A stretch of DNA of 64,000 nucleotides from NCBI GenBank assembly GCA_017535315.1, contig JAFXUD010000059.1, forward strand, positions 1 to 64,000. Direction: 5' to 3'. A program made the position numbers and the translations under genes. Position 1 is the first letter of the stretch. Each line of letters begins with the position of its first letter. The DNA comes from Victivallales bacterium (lineage in GTDB: Bacteria > Verrucomicrobiota > Lentisphaeria > Oligosphaerales > Oligosphaeraceae). Below the pieces are notes generated by a model. It made no database searches. It worked only from the letters and a program-made list of their open reading frames with translations, and was not told where the DNA came from. This document shows positions 1 through 8,237 of this stretch, one piece after another.

Positions 1-558
1 GAAAAGCTCCGCAGGGAACTGGGGCTTCAGGATAGCTTCCTCTTCTTCTTCAGCGGGCGCCCTGGTCGCTCCAAAGGGCTGCCAACGCTCTTGAAGGCTT
101 TTGCAGAGGTTGCCAAAGAGCATCCGCAGGCACGGCTACTGACACTGCTAAGCAACAACAAGGCTGTCGCCAAAGGCTACAACGAGGCACTGCAACTCAT
201 TACAGAACTGGGCATTCAGGAGAAGGTCCTCGTCCACGAGCCAGTCCCCTACGCCGAGCTTCCCCACTATGTGATGTGTGCGGACACCGTGGTTGTGCCC
301 TCCCTCTCCGAAGGGTTCGGCTTCGCGGCAGCAGAGGCGTGTGCATTGGAACGTCCCGTCATCGCCACCGACAACGCCTCACTCCCCGAAGTCGTGTCGG
401 GGAAGGTGCTTCTTGTGCCACCACGCGATGAAAAAGCACTAGCCGAGGCGATGTACAAGGCAATGAATGGCGAGTTCACAGACATCCCCCGTCGCGAGTT
501 CACCAACGAGGAGAACATCGCCGCACATATACGCCTTTACAATTCACTCCTGCTATAA
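1..558 (+). CDS. Glycosyltransferase family 1/GT4-type, C-terminal part (5' truncated)
   Basis: The reading frame is open from the first base of the window, so the start lies upstream. The visible 185 codons are the C-terminal Rossmann half of a GT-B fold glycosyltransferase. They begin with FSGRPGRSKGLPTLLKAF, the donor-side loop typical of GT4 enzymes. A V(L)VPSLSEGFGFAAAEACA segment follows, the EX7E-type nucleotide-sugar binding region, and then the usual ALERPVIATD and LPEV signature. The enzyme would transfer a sugar from a nucleotide donor in the cytoplasm during surface glycan assembly. The next gene starts 4 bases after the stop and encodes an O-antigen polymerase/ligase-like membrane protein, which supports a polysaccharide cluster extending upstream. 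The sugar specificity cannot be read. Confidence 0.88.
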   Translation, partial: EKLRRELGLQDSFLFFFSGRPGRSKGLPTLLKAFAEVAKEHPQARLLTLLSNNKAVAKGYNEALQLITELGIQEKVLVHEPVPYAELPHYVMCADTVVVPSLSEGFGFAAAEACALERPVIATDNASLPEVVSGKVLLVPPRDEKALAEAMYKAMNGEFTDIPRREFTNEENIAAHIRLYNSLLL

Positions 559-562
559 CCCC

Positions 563-1870
563 ATGCCAGAAACCACTCCATCCCATCACATAAAGACAGC
601 CGCCCTTTTGCTAGGGTCGCTGTATATTGCGCTTCAGGTATTTCCCGTGCCGCTGGGGGGGCGTGCATACCTGTGCGACCTGCTGCTGCCATTTATGGCG
701 ATGGTTATGCTTTGGCAGTATATGAAAGATGGCAAGTTGCTTTTATATAAGGAGATTTGTCATTCTAAGTTCCATTTCCCTTCTACACAAGGCTTCTTGC
801 TTCAATACTTGGTCTTTTCACTGGTCCTCACCCTTCTCCACATCGTTGGCAACGGTCTGCAAGCTGTCCACGAACTCTATGAGTGGGGGGTGTTTTGCTA
901 CATGGGCATCCTCTTCCTCTTTTTCAGCAGACTGAAGCTGGAAGCCAAGTACCTGGCTTTATGCGGGGCGGTGTTGGTAGGACTCATCCTGCTGGCGTTT
1001 GTTTTTGCGATGATTGCCCCATTCGCTCATTTTCCCACCTGGTTTTGCTTCACCTCGCCACAAATGGAAACCACGGCCATGTCGCTCTTGAGCCGACGTT
1101 TTGCGTTTTTGCAGGGCAATCCCAACCTGTTCGGTACCTTCTACCCCCTGCCCTTTGCCATGATGACACCCTTTGTCTTCACGCATGACTGGACGCAATA
1201 CCCGCTTCGCAAACGGCTTCTCCTGCTGCCGCTTACGGGTATCATTATGCTGCCACTGCTCTCCAGCGCCAGCAAGCACGGTCTTCTGACATTGGCCATC
1301 CTGCTCAGTTGGATGATACCTGTCTTCAAGCTGCCCCAAAAGCCTACGCTGGCAGTAAATCTTCTTGTCATTTTAGGGATTGCCGCTGTTTTTGAAATCA
1401 CGGTGCTCTTCGTCACCTTCCCCACCTCGTCGCACTTCCCCTACATCAACACGGACTGCGGCATGTACAGGCTCCACCAAGGAACATACGCACGGATGAT
1501 CAGCAATAGCCGCCTCTCAGGCATAATCATCGGGATAGGAGCCACAGAGGCCGAACAAGAGTACAAAAATCATGTTGATGTGGATAGTGTCAAAAAAACG
1601 CTGGAGCAATACAATGCCATGGCCAGCTACGAAAACTTCATCACCTTTATGGACCCCCACAACGAGTACCTGAACCAGCTGGTCCTCTTTGGACCACTCG
1701 CCTTGATACTCCTGCTGCTCTTCTGGCTCTCCCTTGCCAAGGAGTCGCCATATCCTGCAGTAGCCATGTGCTTTGTTGTTGCCCTTTTAACCTGCTGCCT
1801 ATGGGATGATTTGCTTTCAAAAAGGTGTATATGGGTGACAGGAGCCCTTCTTACTATCAAAACAAGATAG
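563..1870 (+). CDS. O-antigen ligase/polymerase (Wzy/WaaL-like) membrane protein
   Basis: This 435-residue, very hydrophobic protein has about ten predicted membrane segments. Near the C-terminus it carries DPHNEYLNQLVLFGPLALIL, the periplasmic H-N-x-Y motif followed by a membrane helix that is typical of the Wzy_C/WaaL superfamily. Such proteins polymerise O-antigen repeats or ligate them to lipid A core or another acceptor at the outer face of the inner membrane. I chose ATG 563 because it lies 4 bases after the stop of the preceding glycosyltransferase; an in-frame upstream start would overlap that gene by about 90 bases. The frame contains a large periplasmic loop (FPTSSHFPYINTDCGMYR region). 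Polymerase and ligase activity cannot be separated from sequence alone. Confidence 0.8.
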   Translation: MPETTPSHHIKTAALLLGSLYIALQVFPVPLGGRAYLCDLLLPFMAMVMLWQYMKDGKLLLYKEICHSKFHFPSTQGFLLQYLVFSLVLTLLHIVGNGLQAVHELYEWGVFCYMGILFLFFSRLKLEAKYLALCGAVLVGLILLAFVFAMIAPFAHFPTWFCFTSPQMETTAMSLLSRRFAFLQGNPNLFGTFYPLPFAMMTPFVFTHDWTQYPLRKRLLLLPLTGIIMLPLLSSASKHGLLTLAILLSWMIPVFKLPQKPTLAVNLLVILGIAAVFEITVLFVTFPTSSHFPYINTDCGMYRLHQGTYARMISNSRLSGIIIGIGATEAEQEYKNHVDVDSVKKTLEQYNAMASYENFITFMDPHNEYLNQLVLFGPLALILLLLFWLSLAKESPYPAVAMCFVVALLTCCLWDDLLSKRCIWVTGALLTIKTR

Positions 1871-2174
1871 TTTTTGTGGAGAGTTTTTTTGAGCCCTTAC
1901 GGACACTGCCGCTTGTGCACCAAGAGCCTTTGCTATCTCACAATAAAGAACGTAACTATTCAGAAGGGGAGCAAATAGTCACAGGTTGCCTGGTTTTCTG
2001 CGCCTTGCCGCTCCGCTTTGCTACGCGGCACGGCGCAAAGGGATTGGGGGATGGCCCGTGGGTTTCGCTCGCGCCAAAGGCGCTCGCTTCCCCCACGGCT
2101 AAATTCTTGTCGCCACTCCGCGGCTCTTTCTGCGCCTTGCCGCTCCGCGGCTTCCCCTTCTAGATAGTTACAAA
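1871..2174. other. Non-coding, GC-rich structured spacer
   Basis: About 300 bases lie between the convergent ends of the Wzy-like gene and the thioesterase, with no convincing gene. An open frame over 1825-2163 has no ribosome binding site, starts inside the preceding gene and translates to low-complexity repeats. The spacer holds a strong nested hairpin: CCGTGGG (2056-2062) pairs with CCCACGG (2092-2098), and inside it GCGCC (2071-2075) pairs with GGCGC (2079-2083). It could end transcription from both sides, but no T-run follows it. Confidence 0.5.
1995..2148 (+). repeat. 22-bp direct repeat pair in the spacer
   Basis: A 22-base sequence containing GCGCCTTGCCGCTCCGC occurs identically at 1995-2016 and 2127-2148. 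The second copy runs directly into another GCGG palindrome. The copies flank the nested hairpin at 2056-2098, so the unit is repeat-hairpin-repeat. Its origin is unknown. Confidence 0.7.
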
Positions 2175-2573
2175 CTAAAGTGCGGTCAATTTTGCCGTCA
2201 ACTCTTCATTGGGGCGCGTGGGGCGACCTGTTTTCAGGTTCATAAAGGCGTGAATGGTGTAGCCTTCAACGAGAAGTTCCTCGCCACGAAATACCTTGCA
2301 GTCAATCTGGAGGCGGATGCCGTGGTCCCATGAGCAGGTTGCAACGATTTTCAGCAGGTCGTCATACTTAGCAGGGCGATGGTAGTTTATCTTCGCTTCA
2401 ATAACGGGTAGCCCGATGCCAAGGGCCTCCATCTCCTTGTAGGTAAAGCCAATGGAGCGCATCAGCTCATTGCGTGAACGTTCGAAATAGACCAGGTAAT
2501 TCGCGTAATAGACGAAGCCCATCTGGTCGGTGTCCGCATATGGCACACGATATTCAACGGATGCAGTTATCAT
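2175..2573 (-). CDS. Acyl-CoA thioesterase, YbgC/FadM (4-hydroxybenzoyl-CoA thioesterase) family
   Basis: A 132-residue single hot-dog domain, the usual length for the family. The N-terminus reads VPYADTDQMGFVYYANYLVY, the YxDTDxxGxVYxxxYL signature whose second Asp (D16) is the catalytic residue in 4-hydroxybenzoyl-CoA thioesterases. FERSRNELMRSIGF follows as the conserved helix. It would hydrolyse acyl-CoA thioesters in the cytoplasm. In many Gram-negatives YbgC sits with Tol-Pal genes, but none are here. The start ATG overlaps the stop of the upstream metallo-hydrolase gene (ATGA at 2570-2573), so the two are translationally coupled. The substrate is not known. Confidence 0.88.
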   Translation of the reverse strand: MITASVEYRVPYADTDQMGFVYYANYLVYFERSRNELMRSIGFTYKEMEALGIGLPVIEAKINYHRPAKYDDLLKIVATCSWDHGIRLQIDCKVFRGEELLVEGYTIHAFMNLKTGRPTRPNEELTAKLTAL

Positions 2574-3352
2574 AACTCAAGCTCATAGTCGTCATAGGAG
2601 AACTCCACGGGATATGGAAGATGCGCGCACATATCAAGTGCCTTCTTCATGCCCTCTTCAGACTGCCAAAGGCCCCCCAGGTGGTAGAAGACCAAACAAC
2701 CCGTCCGCAGTTTCTCAAAGGTGGGTATCGCGTTCTCCAGAGGGTAGTGCGTCAGCTCGCAGAAGACGGCGTCGCAGTTCTGCGCAGCCTCCAGCGGAAA
2801 ATCCTCAAAGGAACGCTTCAGGTCACCTGTAAAGAGAACCTTCTTACCGTCAGCTTCAATCTTCAGCGCATAGCTCTGGCCGCCAAACTCCTTCAAATAC
2901 TCCATGTGTCCCGTCGGAATGGCCGTGACGGCAACGGTGCCATCATTGTAGAAAGCACCTTCCTTGAAGGCAAGCAACTTTGTGGCAATGTCCGCGTTGC
3001 CAGCTCTCATGACAAAGCGTCCACTGTGAATGGAACGCCGCCAGGCCTCCAGTCCCGCTATCATCTGCTCCTCGGGGAAATAAATGCGAAGGGAGAGGTC
3101 AGGGTAGTTCTTCCTGTATTTCTCCGCCTGCTCGCACAAAATCGGGACGCTTCCCACATGGTCAACATGAACATGGGTAATCCAGACAGCCGACAGCATT
3201 GCGGCGCAAAGCCCGTGCTGCACGAGGCGTGGATTGGCGCCTTCTCCCGCATCAACCAAATAGTACCTGCCCCCCTGTTCAAGAAGCACGGAGGTGCAAA
3301 AATGACCAGGAGTGGGATCTCCGTGGCTTGTTCCTAATGTTGTTATTTTCAT
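2570..3352 (-). CDS. MBL-fold metallo-hydrolase, RNase Z/phosphodiesterase-like
   Basis: A 260-residue metallo-beta-lactamase fold protein. The metal-binding HxHxDH motif is H60-V-H-V-D64-H65 (THVHVDHVG). Further ligand regions follow in order: GHMEYL (His), FTGDLKRSFEDF (Asp) and CELTHYPLE (His). The N-terminal MKITTLGTSHGDP matches the opening strand of RNase Z-like and cyclic-phosphodiesterase-like members. A cytoplasmic hydrolase acting on a phosphodiester or related substrate is likely, but the substrate is not resolved. It lacks the long exosite arm expected of a canonical tRNase Z, so I do not call it rnz. The gene overlaps the downstream thioesterase by four bases. Confidence 0.85.
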   Translation of the reverse strand: MKITTLGTSHGDPTPGHFCTSVLLEQGGRYYLVDAGEGANPRLVQHGLCAAMLSAVWITHVHVDHVGSVPILCEQAEKYRKNYPDLSLRIYFPEEQMIAGLEAWRRSIHSGRFVMRAGNADIATKLLAFKEGAFYNDGTVAVTAIPTGHMEYLKEFGGQSYALKIEADGKKVLFTGDLKRSFEDFPLEAAQNCDAVFCELTHYPLENAIPTFEKLRTGCLVFYHLGGLWQSEEGMKKALDMCAHLPYPVEFSYDDYELEL

Positions 3353-3543
3353 AGGTGGGAAAAGGTTTTTGCGGCACTAAAGCACCGTGCACAAAATAGG
3401 AGGGAACCGTTGGACGACGGACGCGGGACGCGGGACGACGGGCGAGCCACGCCAAGGCGCAACACGATGAACCTGTTCTGTGCCGCAGGCTAGAGCCTGC
3501 GAAAGAACAAGTGACAAGGAAAGCTCCTGCTTCCCCGTAACGA
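3353..3543. other. Spacer with GGACG repeats and a perfect palindrome
   Basis: This short gap lies between two minus-strand genes. Positions 3411-3441 are built from reiterated GGACGACGG and GCGGGAC units. At 3484-3501 CGCAGGCT and AGCCTGCG form an 8-bp perfect inverted repeat separated only by AG. No T-run follows on the minus strand, so a terminator is possible but weak. Confidence 0.45.
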
Positions 3544-4989
3544 CTACTGTTCGTCAGCCACGTACTTGAGCATTTCAGGGGACAAGGGTTTGACGGAAGT
3601 CACCGTCGCCTTCTTGCCATCAGGAAGGGTAATGGTCGCCCCTGCTTCATTTCCCATGAGGAGTTTTCCAAGCGGCGTATCAAAGGAGATAATGTTCTTC
3701 TCCGCCTCTCCATCCAGAAGGCCAAGGATCGTGAACTGCTGTTTCGTGCCATCCTCATACTGGAGTTCAAAGGTGCAGCCAGGAATAATGATCTTGTCGA
3801 TGCGCGTCTGGGAGAAATCCACGGCCTGAAGTCCAATCAGGCTCTCTTCCCATTCGCGACGGCGCTGTCCAAGGAAGCGCTGATGTTCTTTGGCAAACTT
3901 GAATTCGGAGTTTTCGCTCAAGTCCCCATGTGCACGCGCCACCTCAATGGCCTTGGAGTTTTCTGGTATTTCCACTTCAATCAAATGCTTTAGCTCAGCA
4001 ACACGCTTATTGTACCCACGCTTGGAGGTGATGCGTCCAACGCTGACACGGCGAGGACCATTGCCACGTTCCTCAATTTCCTTCTTGTATTCTGGGTGCA
4101 GGTTGTAAATCTTCACCAGCAGACTCTGGCGCTCATCAGGGTCTAAAAGGGCAAGACGCTTTGTGCAACGGATAAGCTCAAGCGAAGGAATACGCTCGCC
4201 ATAATCCATCAAGACCTCCTGAAACTCCTCACTGTCCAGCAAAAGCCTCTTTAGGTCACGCTGTGCCTTCAAGTAACTGCCCCTGGTGTCCTGACGCAGA
4301 ACCTTGAAAAGCTGATTGGCATCCGTCAAATACTTGGCACGCAAGTCTGCGACCGCCTCTTTGTCCTTGTTTTTCCACAGCCAGTACAACAGGTCAGCAG
4401 TCACGCGGTTCGCCTGGAATTCAAGCCGCACACTGTTCAGCATCAGATTCTTTTGACCGTTTTCCTGGAAAATCTTCTCAATATGTCCCCACAGACGATA
4501 CGGCAGCTTGAAAACCAGTTGTGCCAGATAGTCCGTTCCCTTTGAATCAAGGATAACCTTGAACCAATCCGCGACCTGTTTGCCAGGCAGCTTGTCCGAG
4601 ACATCAGCGCATCGTTCGAGTTTTTCCCAAACGACGAACTTGTCCGCCAGTTTTGCGGCGATGCCATTCATCCATTCCGTGTCTTTCACGGCTGAATGAA
4701 GGTAAGCGAGGGCCAGCGCCAGCTTTTCGGTCTGGTCGTCACGGGGAGCCGCTGCCAGGCAGATGTTTTCAACTGCAGTCTTTTGCTCGTCACCAATGTT
4801 GTCTATTGAAGAAGTTGTACGGAGATATTCAGCGAGACGGTCGGCCAATTGCTGAACCGAACGACTTTCATACCACTGCGGCGTAGTCTTCTCCACTCCA
4901 ACAGATGAACCCTTTGTGCCTTCAGAAACGTTTTCAATTTCGCCCATGACTTGTACCTTGTCTGTGATTCGAGATTCTTTTCCTGTCAT
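3544..4989 (-). CDS. greA: Transcription elongation factor GreA with long N-terminal extension
   Basis: 481 residues. Residues about 325-395 form the GreA coiled-coil finger, with the tip motif ARAHGDLSENSEFKFAKEHQ (GDLSENSE at 355-362); its acidic residues stimulate RNA polymerase transcript cleavage. The C-terminal 85 residues are the FKBP-like domain that docks on RNA polymerase (FDTPLGKLLMGNEAG). The first ~320 residues are helical and are absent from E. coli GreA (158 aa). From established knowledge, Chlamydiae and some other PVC bacteria carry similarly extended GreA proteins. The start is uncertain: ATG at 4989 gives 481 aa, but the in-frame ATG at 4947 has a better AAGG motif eight bases upstream and would give 467 aa. 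It appears to be transcribed alone. Confidence 0.88.
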   Translation of the reverse strand: MTGKESRITDKVQVMGEIENVSEGTKGSSVGVEKTTPQWYESRSVQQLADRLAEYLRTTSSIDNIGDEQKTAVENICLAAAPRDDQTEKLALALAYLHSAVKDTEWMNGIAAKLADKFVVWEKLERCADVSDKLPGKQVADWFKVILDSKGTDYLAQLVFKLPYRLWGHIEKIFQENGQKNLMLNSVRLEFQANRVTADLLYWLWKNKDKEAVADLRAKYLTDANQLFKVLRQDTRGSYLKAQRDLKRLLLDSEEFQEVLMDYGERIPSLELIRCTKRLALLDPDERQSLLVKIYNLHPEYKKEIEERGNGPRRVSVGRITSKRGYNKRVAELKHLIEVEIPENSKAIEVARAHGDLSENSEFKFAKEHQRFLGQRRREWEESLIGLQAVDFSQTRIDKIIIPGCTFELQYEDGTKQQFTILGLLDGEAEKNIISFDTPLGKLLMGNEAGATITLPDGKKATVTSVKPLSPEMLKYVADEQ

Positions 4990-5061
4990 GCAACAGCAAG
5001 AGTCTCATTTTTTATATTTAATGTATGGAAAAACAACGAGTTACACAGTGTCGCCTCTGCT

Positions 5062-5571
5062 TCAATTGTACAATTTGTAGTTTGTCTCAATATGCTCGAC
5101 GATCGCTGCGGCTTCAAACGGATTCCAAAGCGGGGCCACCTCCACGTATCCCTCATCCAGATGCGTTGCAGGAAGAAGACTATACCCAGCCAGAAAACCA
5201 TCGACAATAATCGCAATCTCACGTCCTTTGTTATAGAGGCAGGCCTCCTGAAGCATCCCCTGCGAATGCTCGTTGAAATAGAGGCGCAGACCGCATTTTC
5301 GCTTGTCCTTGGAGGGGACAACCTCCCCTTTACAAATATATGCGGAACTCAAAATCGGAAGGGTGCGCACATAGCGAGTAACGGTTTCGTCGGGAGTTTT
5401 TACCGCCATGACCAGACCACCTTGAATCTGCTCGGGCTTTGGGACGAATTGATGGAAGGTCAAAAAAAACACAGCACGCTTCTTCGAGTTGAACAGACTG
5501 CATGAGGCCGAGAGCAACAGCAGCGAAATCAACAGGGAAAAAAGACTGAACTGGTAAAGTCTGACTCGCAT
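5062..5571 (-). CDS. Hypothetical lipoprotein
   Basis: 169 residues with a type II signal peptide: MRVRLYQFSLFSLLISLLLL followed by the lipobox LSASC, giving a lipidated Cys at about position 24. The mature part is small and mixed alpha/beta, with no domain I recognise. It ends DEGYVEVAPLWNPFEAAAIV-ETNYKLYN. The gene starts immediately after the stop of the sigma-54 activator gene (5572), so the two are almost certainly co-transcribed. The lipoprotein could be a sensor partner or an output of the regulator; this is inference only. Confidence 0.72.
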   Translation of the reverse strand: MRVRLYQFSLFSLLISLLLLSASCSLFNSKKRAVFFLTFHQFVPKPEQIQGGLVMAVKTPDETVTRYVRTLPILSSAYICKGEVVPSKDKRKCGLRLYFNEHSQGMLQEACLYNKGREIAIIVDGFLAGYSLLPATHLDEGYVEVAPLWNPFEAAAIVEHIETNYKLYN

Positions 5572-6948
5572 CTATTCTCCATCGTATTTTCTATAAAACG
5601 TCGCCAGGCTGATGCCTAAGGAGCGGGATGCCGCCTCCTTGTCCCCTCCAAGATTCTCCAGAACCTGCCTCATATAGTTGCGTTCACACTGTCGAAGGTA
5701 GGCCTTGAGGGAAAGAGAGGTATCAATTTTAGGCTCCGTCGGAGCTTTTTGCGACACAGGTTCTTTTGCTGGCTGCTTGAACTCATCTGGAAGAGATTCA
5801 GCACCGATGAGATGCTCTCCCTCAGGTAGCATCGCCACTAGACGCAAAACCGCATTCTCCATCTGGCGGACATTTCCTGGCCAATCAAAGTTGACCAGAA
5901 GACGCATCGCCTCCGCCGTGAGCTTCGCATCACACTCCTTTTTGCGAAGAAAATAGTTCACCAGCAGCGGGATGTCCTCCCGACGTTCCCGCAAAGGGGG
6001 AACGGAAACAGGCAGGACACTCAGTCGGTGAAACAGGTCAAGACGGAACTTCCCGTCCTCAATACGCTGTTCCATGTTCTCATTCGTTGCGGCAATCACG
6101 CGGGTATTGACAGAGATGCTCTCCGTTCCTCCCACCTGTCGCACCAGATGATCTTCAAGCACTCGCAACAGCACCTGCTGGGTATTGATGGAAACGGACC
6201 CGATTTCATCCAAGAAAAGTGTCCCCCCGTCAGCAGCCTGAAAGAGTCCCTCCTTGTTGTGGAATGCTCCCGTAAAGGCCCCCTTGACATAACCAAACAA
6301 CTCGGATTCAAGCAATTGGTCGCTCAAAGCAGCACAATTGACAGCGATAAATGGGCGGCGTGCCCTGGAACTACACTCATGAATTGCCTTCGCCACCAAT
6401 TCCTTGCCTGTACCGCTCTCCCCACGAATCAGAACTGTCATATCCGTGGAGGCAATCTTCTGAATCTGCTCATACAGTTCCCCCATCCGTGGCGATTCAC
6501 CGATGAAATATCCCAGATGGAGTTCACTGGAAACCTTCGGCTGTTCCTCCTCTGAAGCAACCTCTTCCTTCTGTGCATTATTCTTGCACAAGGTGAGCCC
6601 CTCTTCAACGGCGCGAATCACCTCATCCGCGCGAAACGGCTTCATGACACTGACGAATGCCCCTGCCTCAAGAGCGGTAGCTGCGAGGGGTTGGGTCCCG
6701 TATGTAACCGTCACCGCCACTGGAATCGAATGGGAAACCGCAGTTCCCACCATGTCTTCCTTGTCACGGGAGCGCTGCCACATTCTTGCATCGCAAATCA
6801 AAAGGTTGCACTCTTCTTCTGACAATTGGCGCACAGCATCTGACACATCATCGCATATTTTGACACGATGCTCCAGACGCCTTAGGATGCCTTTGAGGAC
6901 CTCGGCAAGATTTCGGTCATCATCAGCTATCAGTATTTTCGCTTTCAC
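5572..6948 (-). CDS. NtrC-family sigma-54-dependent response regulator
   Basis: 458 residues in the classical three-domain order. The receiver domain (1-115) has the acidic pocket DDD (9-11), phospho-acceptor D53 (LLICDAR) and K103 (VMKPF). The AAA+ domain has Walker A GESGTGKE (177-184), the sigma-54 contact loop GAFTGA (223-228) and Walker B TLFLDEIG (243-250). The C-terminal Fis-type helix-turn-helix spans about 420-458 (KEAASRSLGISLATFYRKY). It would activate promoters read by sigma-54 RNA polymerase after phosphorylation. No histidine kinase is encoded nearby, so its partner kinase lies elsewhere. A good sigma-70-type promoter precedes it, and the lipoprotein gene follows with no gap. 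Target genes are unknown. Confidence 0.93.
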   Translation of the reverse strand: MKAKILIADDDRNLAEVLKGILRRLEHRVKICDDVSDAVRQLSEEECNLLICDARMWQRSRDKEDMVGTAVSHSIPVAVTVTYGTQPLAATALEAGAFVSVMKPFRADEVIRAVEEGLTLCKNNAQKEEVASEEEQPKVSSELHLGYFIGESPRMGELYEQIQKIASTDMTVLIRGESGTGKELVAKAIHECSSRARRPFIAVNCAALSDQLLESELFGYVKGAFTGAFHNKEGLFQAADGGTLFLDEIGSVSINTQQVLLRVLEDHLVRQVGGTESISVNTRVIAATNENMEQRIEDGKFRLDLFHRLSVLPVSVPPLRERREDIPLLVNYFLRKKECDAKLTAEAMRLLVNFDWPGNVRQMENAVLRLVAMLPEGEHLIGAESLPDEFKQPAKEPVSQKAPTEPKIDTSLSLKAYLRQCERNYMRQVLENLGGDKEAASRSLGISLATFYRKYDGE

Positions 6949-6984
6949 TAAAAAACTCTTGGCTTCATCCCAAATCTTTCAAAT

Positions 6985-7013
6985 AATATAATACAAATCT
7001 ACTTCATTGGCAA
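6985..7013 (-). promoter_or_regulatory. Candidate sigma-70 promoter for the NtrC-type regulator
   Basis: On the minus strand TTGCCA (7008-7013) is followed after 17 bases by TATATT (6985-6990). The -10 box ends 36 bases before the start codon at 6948. Confidence 0.6.
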
Positions 7014-7115
7014 CTTGTCATTCAAAAAAAACTCCTTTTTTCTTCATAGAGTATGGATGGAAAAACAGACAATGAAGTCCGTCATCTCATCTCGTTTTTT
7101 TTCCAGAACTCCCAT

Positions 7116-7144
7116 TTGCACGAGAGCAGATAATGGCTTATATT
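7116..7144 (+). promoter_or_regulatory. Candidate sigma-70 promoter for the phosphoribosyltransferase-like gene
   Basis: TTGCAC (7116-7121), a 17-base spacer and TATATT (7139-7144). The predicted transcript would start near 7151. This supports ATG 7189 as the start and argues against the upstream TTG at 7156. Confidence 0.6.
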
Positions 7145-7188
7145 AGCATTCCGAATTGAAACCATCCATCTATTCATTCGGAGAAGCC

Positions 7189-8163
7189 ATGTTAAGTTTG
7201 AGCTACACGACAGAGCTGGCAAGACTGTACAGAATTGAACATTCTGGAAACATCGAGCAATACATCGCCACCACTCCAGAAACACGAAGCATCTGCAATG
7301 ACCCCAATGTTGCGGGAGTAGAATATACGGACAAACTTCAGCGTGCGTGCGCATCCGTCCTCCAAGCCATTCCCCTGGAGGCAACAGAAGATTCCAGCGT
7401 GGTCGTCAACATCCTCCGCGGAGGCTTGAACTACGGCCTCCGCAATGCCTTGGCGGAGGCATACCACTGGAACCGCCACACCACCTGCTTCATCAGTGCG
7501 CAGCGTGCCCGCAACTCGCAGAACTCCGAAGACTGGCATATCACAGAAAACGCCTACCGCAAGGTCTATCTGCCCAGGCACTCATCCCTCTTCATCGGTG
7601 ATGTCGTCGCCACGGGCACCAGTCTCCGTTATGCCCTCAATGAGCTGATAGCCGCCGCAAAATACGCAAACTCCGAACTTCAGGACATCGTATTTTTCAC
7701 CATCGGCGGTGCCAATGCCGCAAAAATTCTGGAGGATGTCGATACAGAATGCCGCAGGAATTTTGCCAGTTACCGTCGTACCGTCCTGATTTTCTTTGAA
7801 GGATGCTTTGGGGTGCCAACACCAGAAAGCAAGCTCTCCATTCGTCTTACAGGTACGGACCTTATCCGTGAAGGTGCGGAAATGGCGCCTGAGTTCATCG
7901 AATCGCAGTATCTCAATCCCGCCTATCCCATTGAGCGCTGCACGATTTACGATGCAGGTTCTCGCGCCTTTTTCGTCCGCGAATATGCGCATGATGTCAT
8001 GAACTACTGGAAGCAGGTTTTGGATTTTGCAGAACGTGGCGTCACCTATTCCGCATACCTGCAGGAGCGCTTCTCCACGCTGGACGCATCCCGCTTCGGA
8101 GAGGTATCCCTGCGTGAGGTTGCCTTGAAACAGATTATCGCAATGACCAAGCTCATCAACTAA
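7189..8163 (+). CDS. Phosphoribosyltransferase-like protein (PRT type I fold)
   Basis: 324 residues from ATG 7189, which has GGAG seven bases upstream; an in-frame TTG at 7156 is less likely. The core looks like a type I phosphoribosyltransferase: VVVNILRGGLNYGLRNAL resembles the N-terminal PRPP-loop region of uracil/xanthine PRTs, and LFIGDVVATGTSLRYAL matches the PRPP-binding motif (hydrophobic stretch, acidic residue, then ATGTS). The protein is longer than a uracil phosphoribosyltransferase (about 210 aa), with extra N- and C-terminal parts of unknown role. A CodB-type permease gene follows after an intrinsic terminator, suggesting nucleobase salvage. The base used cannot be read, and a regulatory PRT-fold protein without catalysis is possible. 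Confidence 0.68.
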   Translation: MLSLSYTTELARLYRIEHSGNIEQYIATTPETRSICNDPNVAGVEYTDKLQRACASVLQAIPLEATEDSSVVVNILRGGLNYGLRNALAEAYHWNRHTTCFISAQRARNSQNSEDWHITENAYRKVYLPRHSSLFIGDVVATGTSLRYALNELIAAAKYANSELQDIVFFTIGGANAAKILEDVDTECRRNFASYRRTVLIFFEGCFGVPTPESKLSIRLTGTDLIREGAEMAPEFIESQYLNPAYPIERCTIYDAGSRAFFVREYAHDVMNYWKQVLDFAERGVTYSAYLQERFSTLDASRFGEVSLREVALKQIIAMTKLIN

Positions 8164-8176
8164 GCAATTTTCAAAT

Positions 8177-8207
8177 GGGGAGTTCCCGACGGGCTCCCCG
8201 ATTTTTT
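8177..8207 (+). terminator. Intrinsic terminator between the PRT-like gene and the permease
   Basis: GGGGAG (8177-8182) pairs with CTCCCC (8194-8199); CCCG and CGGG can extend the pairing inside the loop. A run of six T (8202-8207) follows. It lies 13 bases after the stop of the PRT-like gene and 30 bases before the permease start. Confidence 0.82.
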
Positions 8208-8237
8208 AGGTACTACAAAACCCAAACGGAGAAAAAG

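Noticed and set aside
1825-2163. 112-codon plus-strand frame over the spacer
   Set aside because: It starts inside the membrane protein gene, lacks a ribosome binding site and is built of the repeat sequence (LPLRF/LPLRG).
2621-3337. 238-codon plus-strand frame
   Set aside because: It is the antisense of the MBL-fold gene, which has all metal-binding motifs.
7005-7022. TTGGCA-like sequence considered as a sigma-54 promoter near the NtrC-type gene
   Set aside because: The -12 TTGC element is missing at the required spacing; a sigma-70 promoter on the minus strand explains the bases better.
7156-7188. TTG start for the phosphoribosyltransferase-like gene
   Set aside because: It would leave almost no leader after the promoter at 7116-7144 and has no ribosome binding site; ATG 7189 has GGAG.
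8177-8207. Riboswitch upstream of the permease
   Set aside because: The structure is a simple terminator with no conserved aptamer that I recognise.
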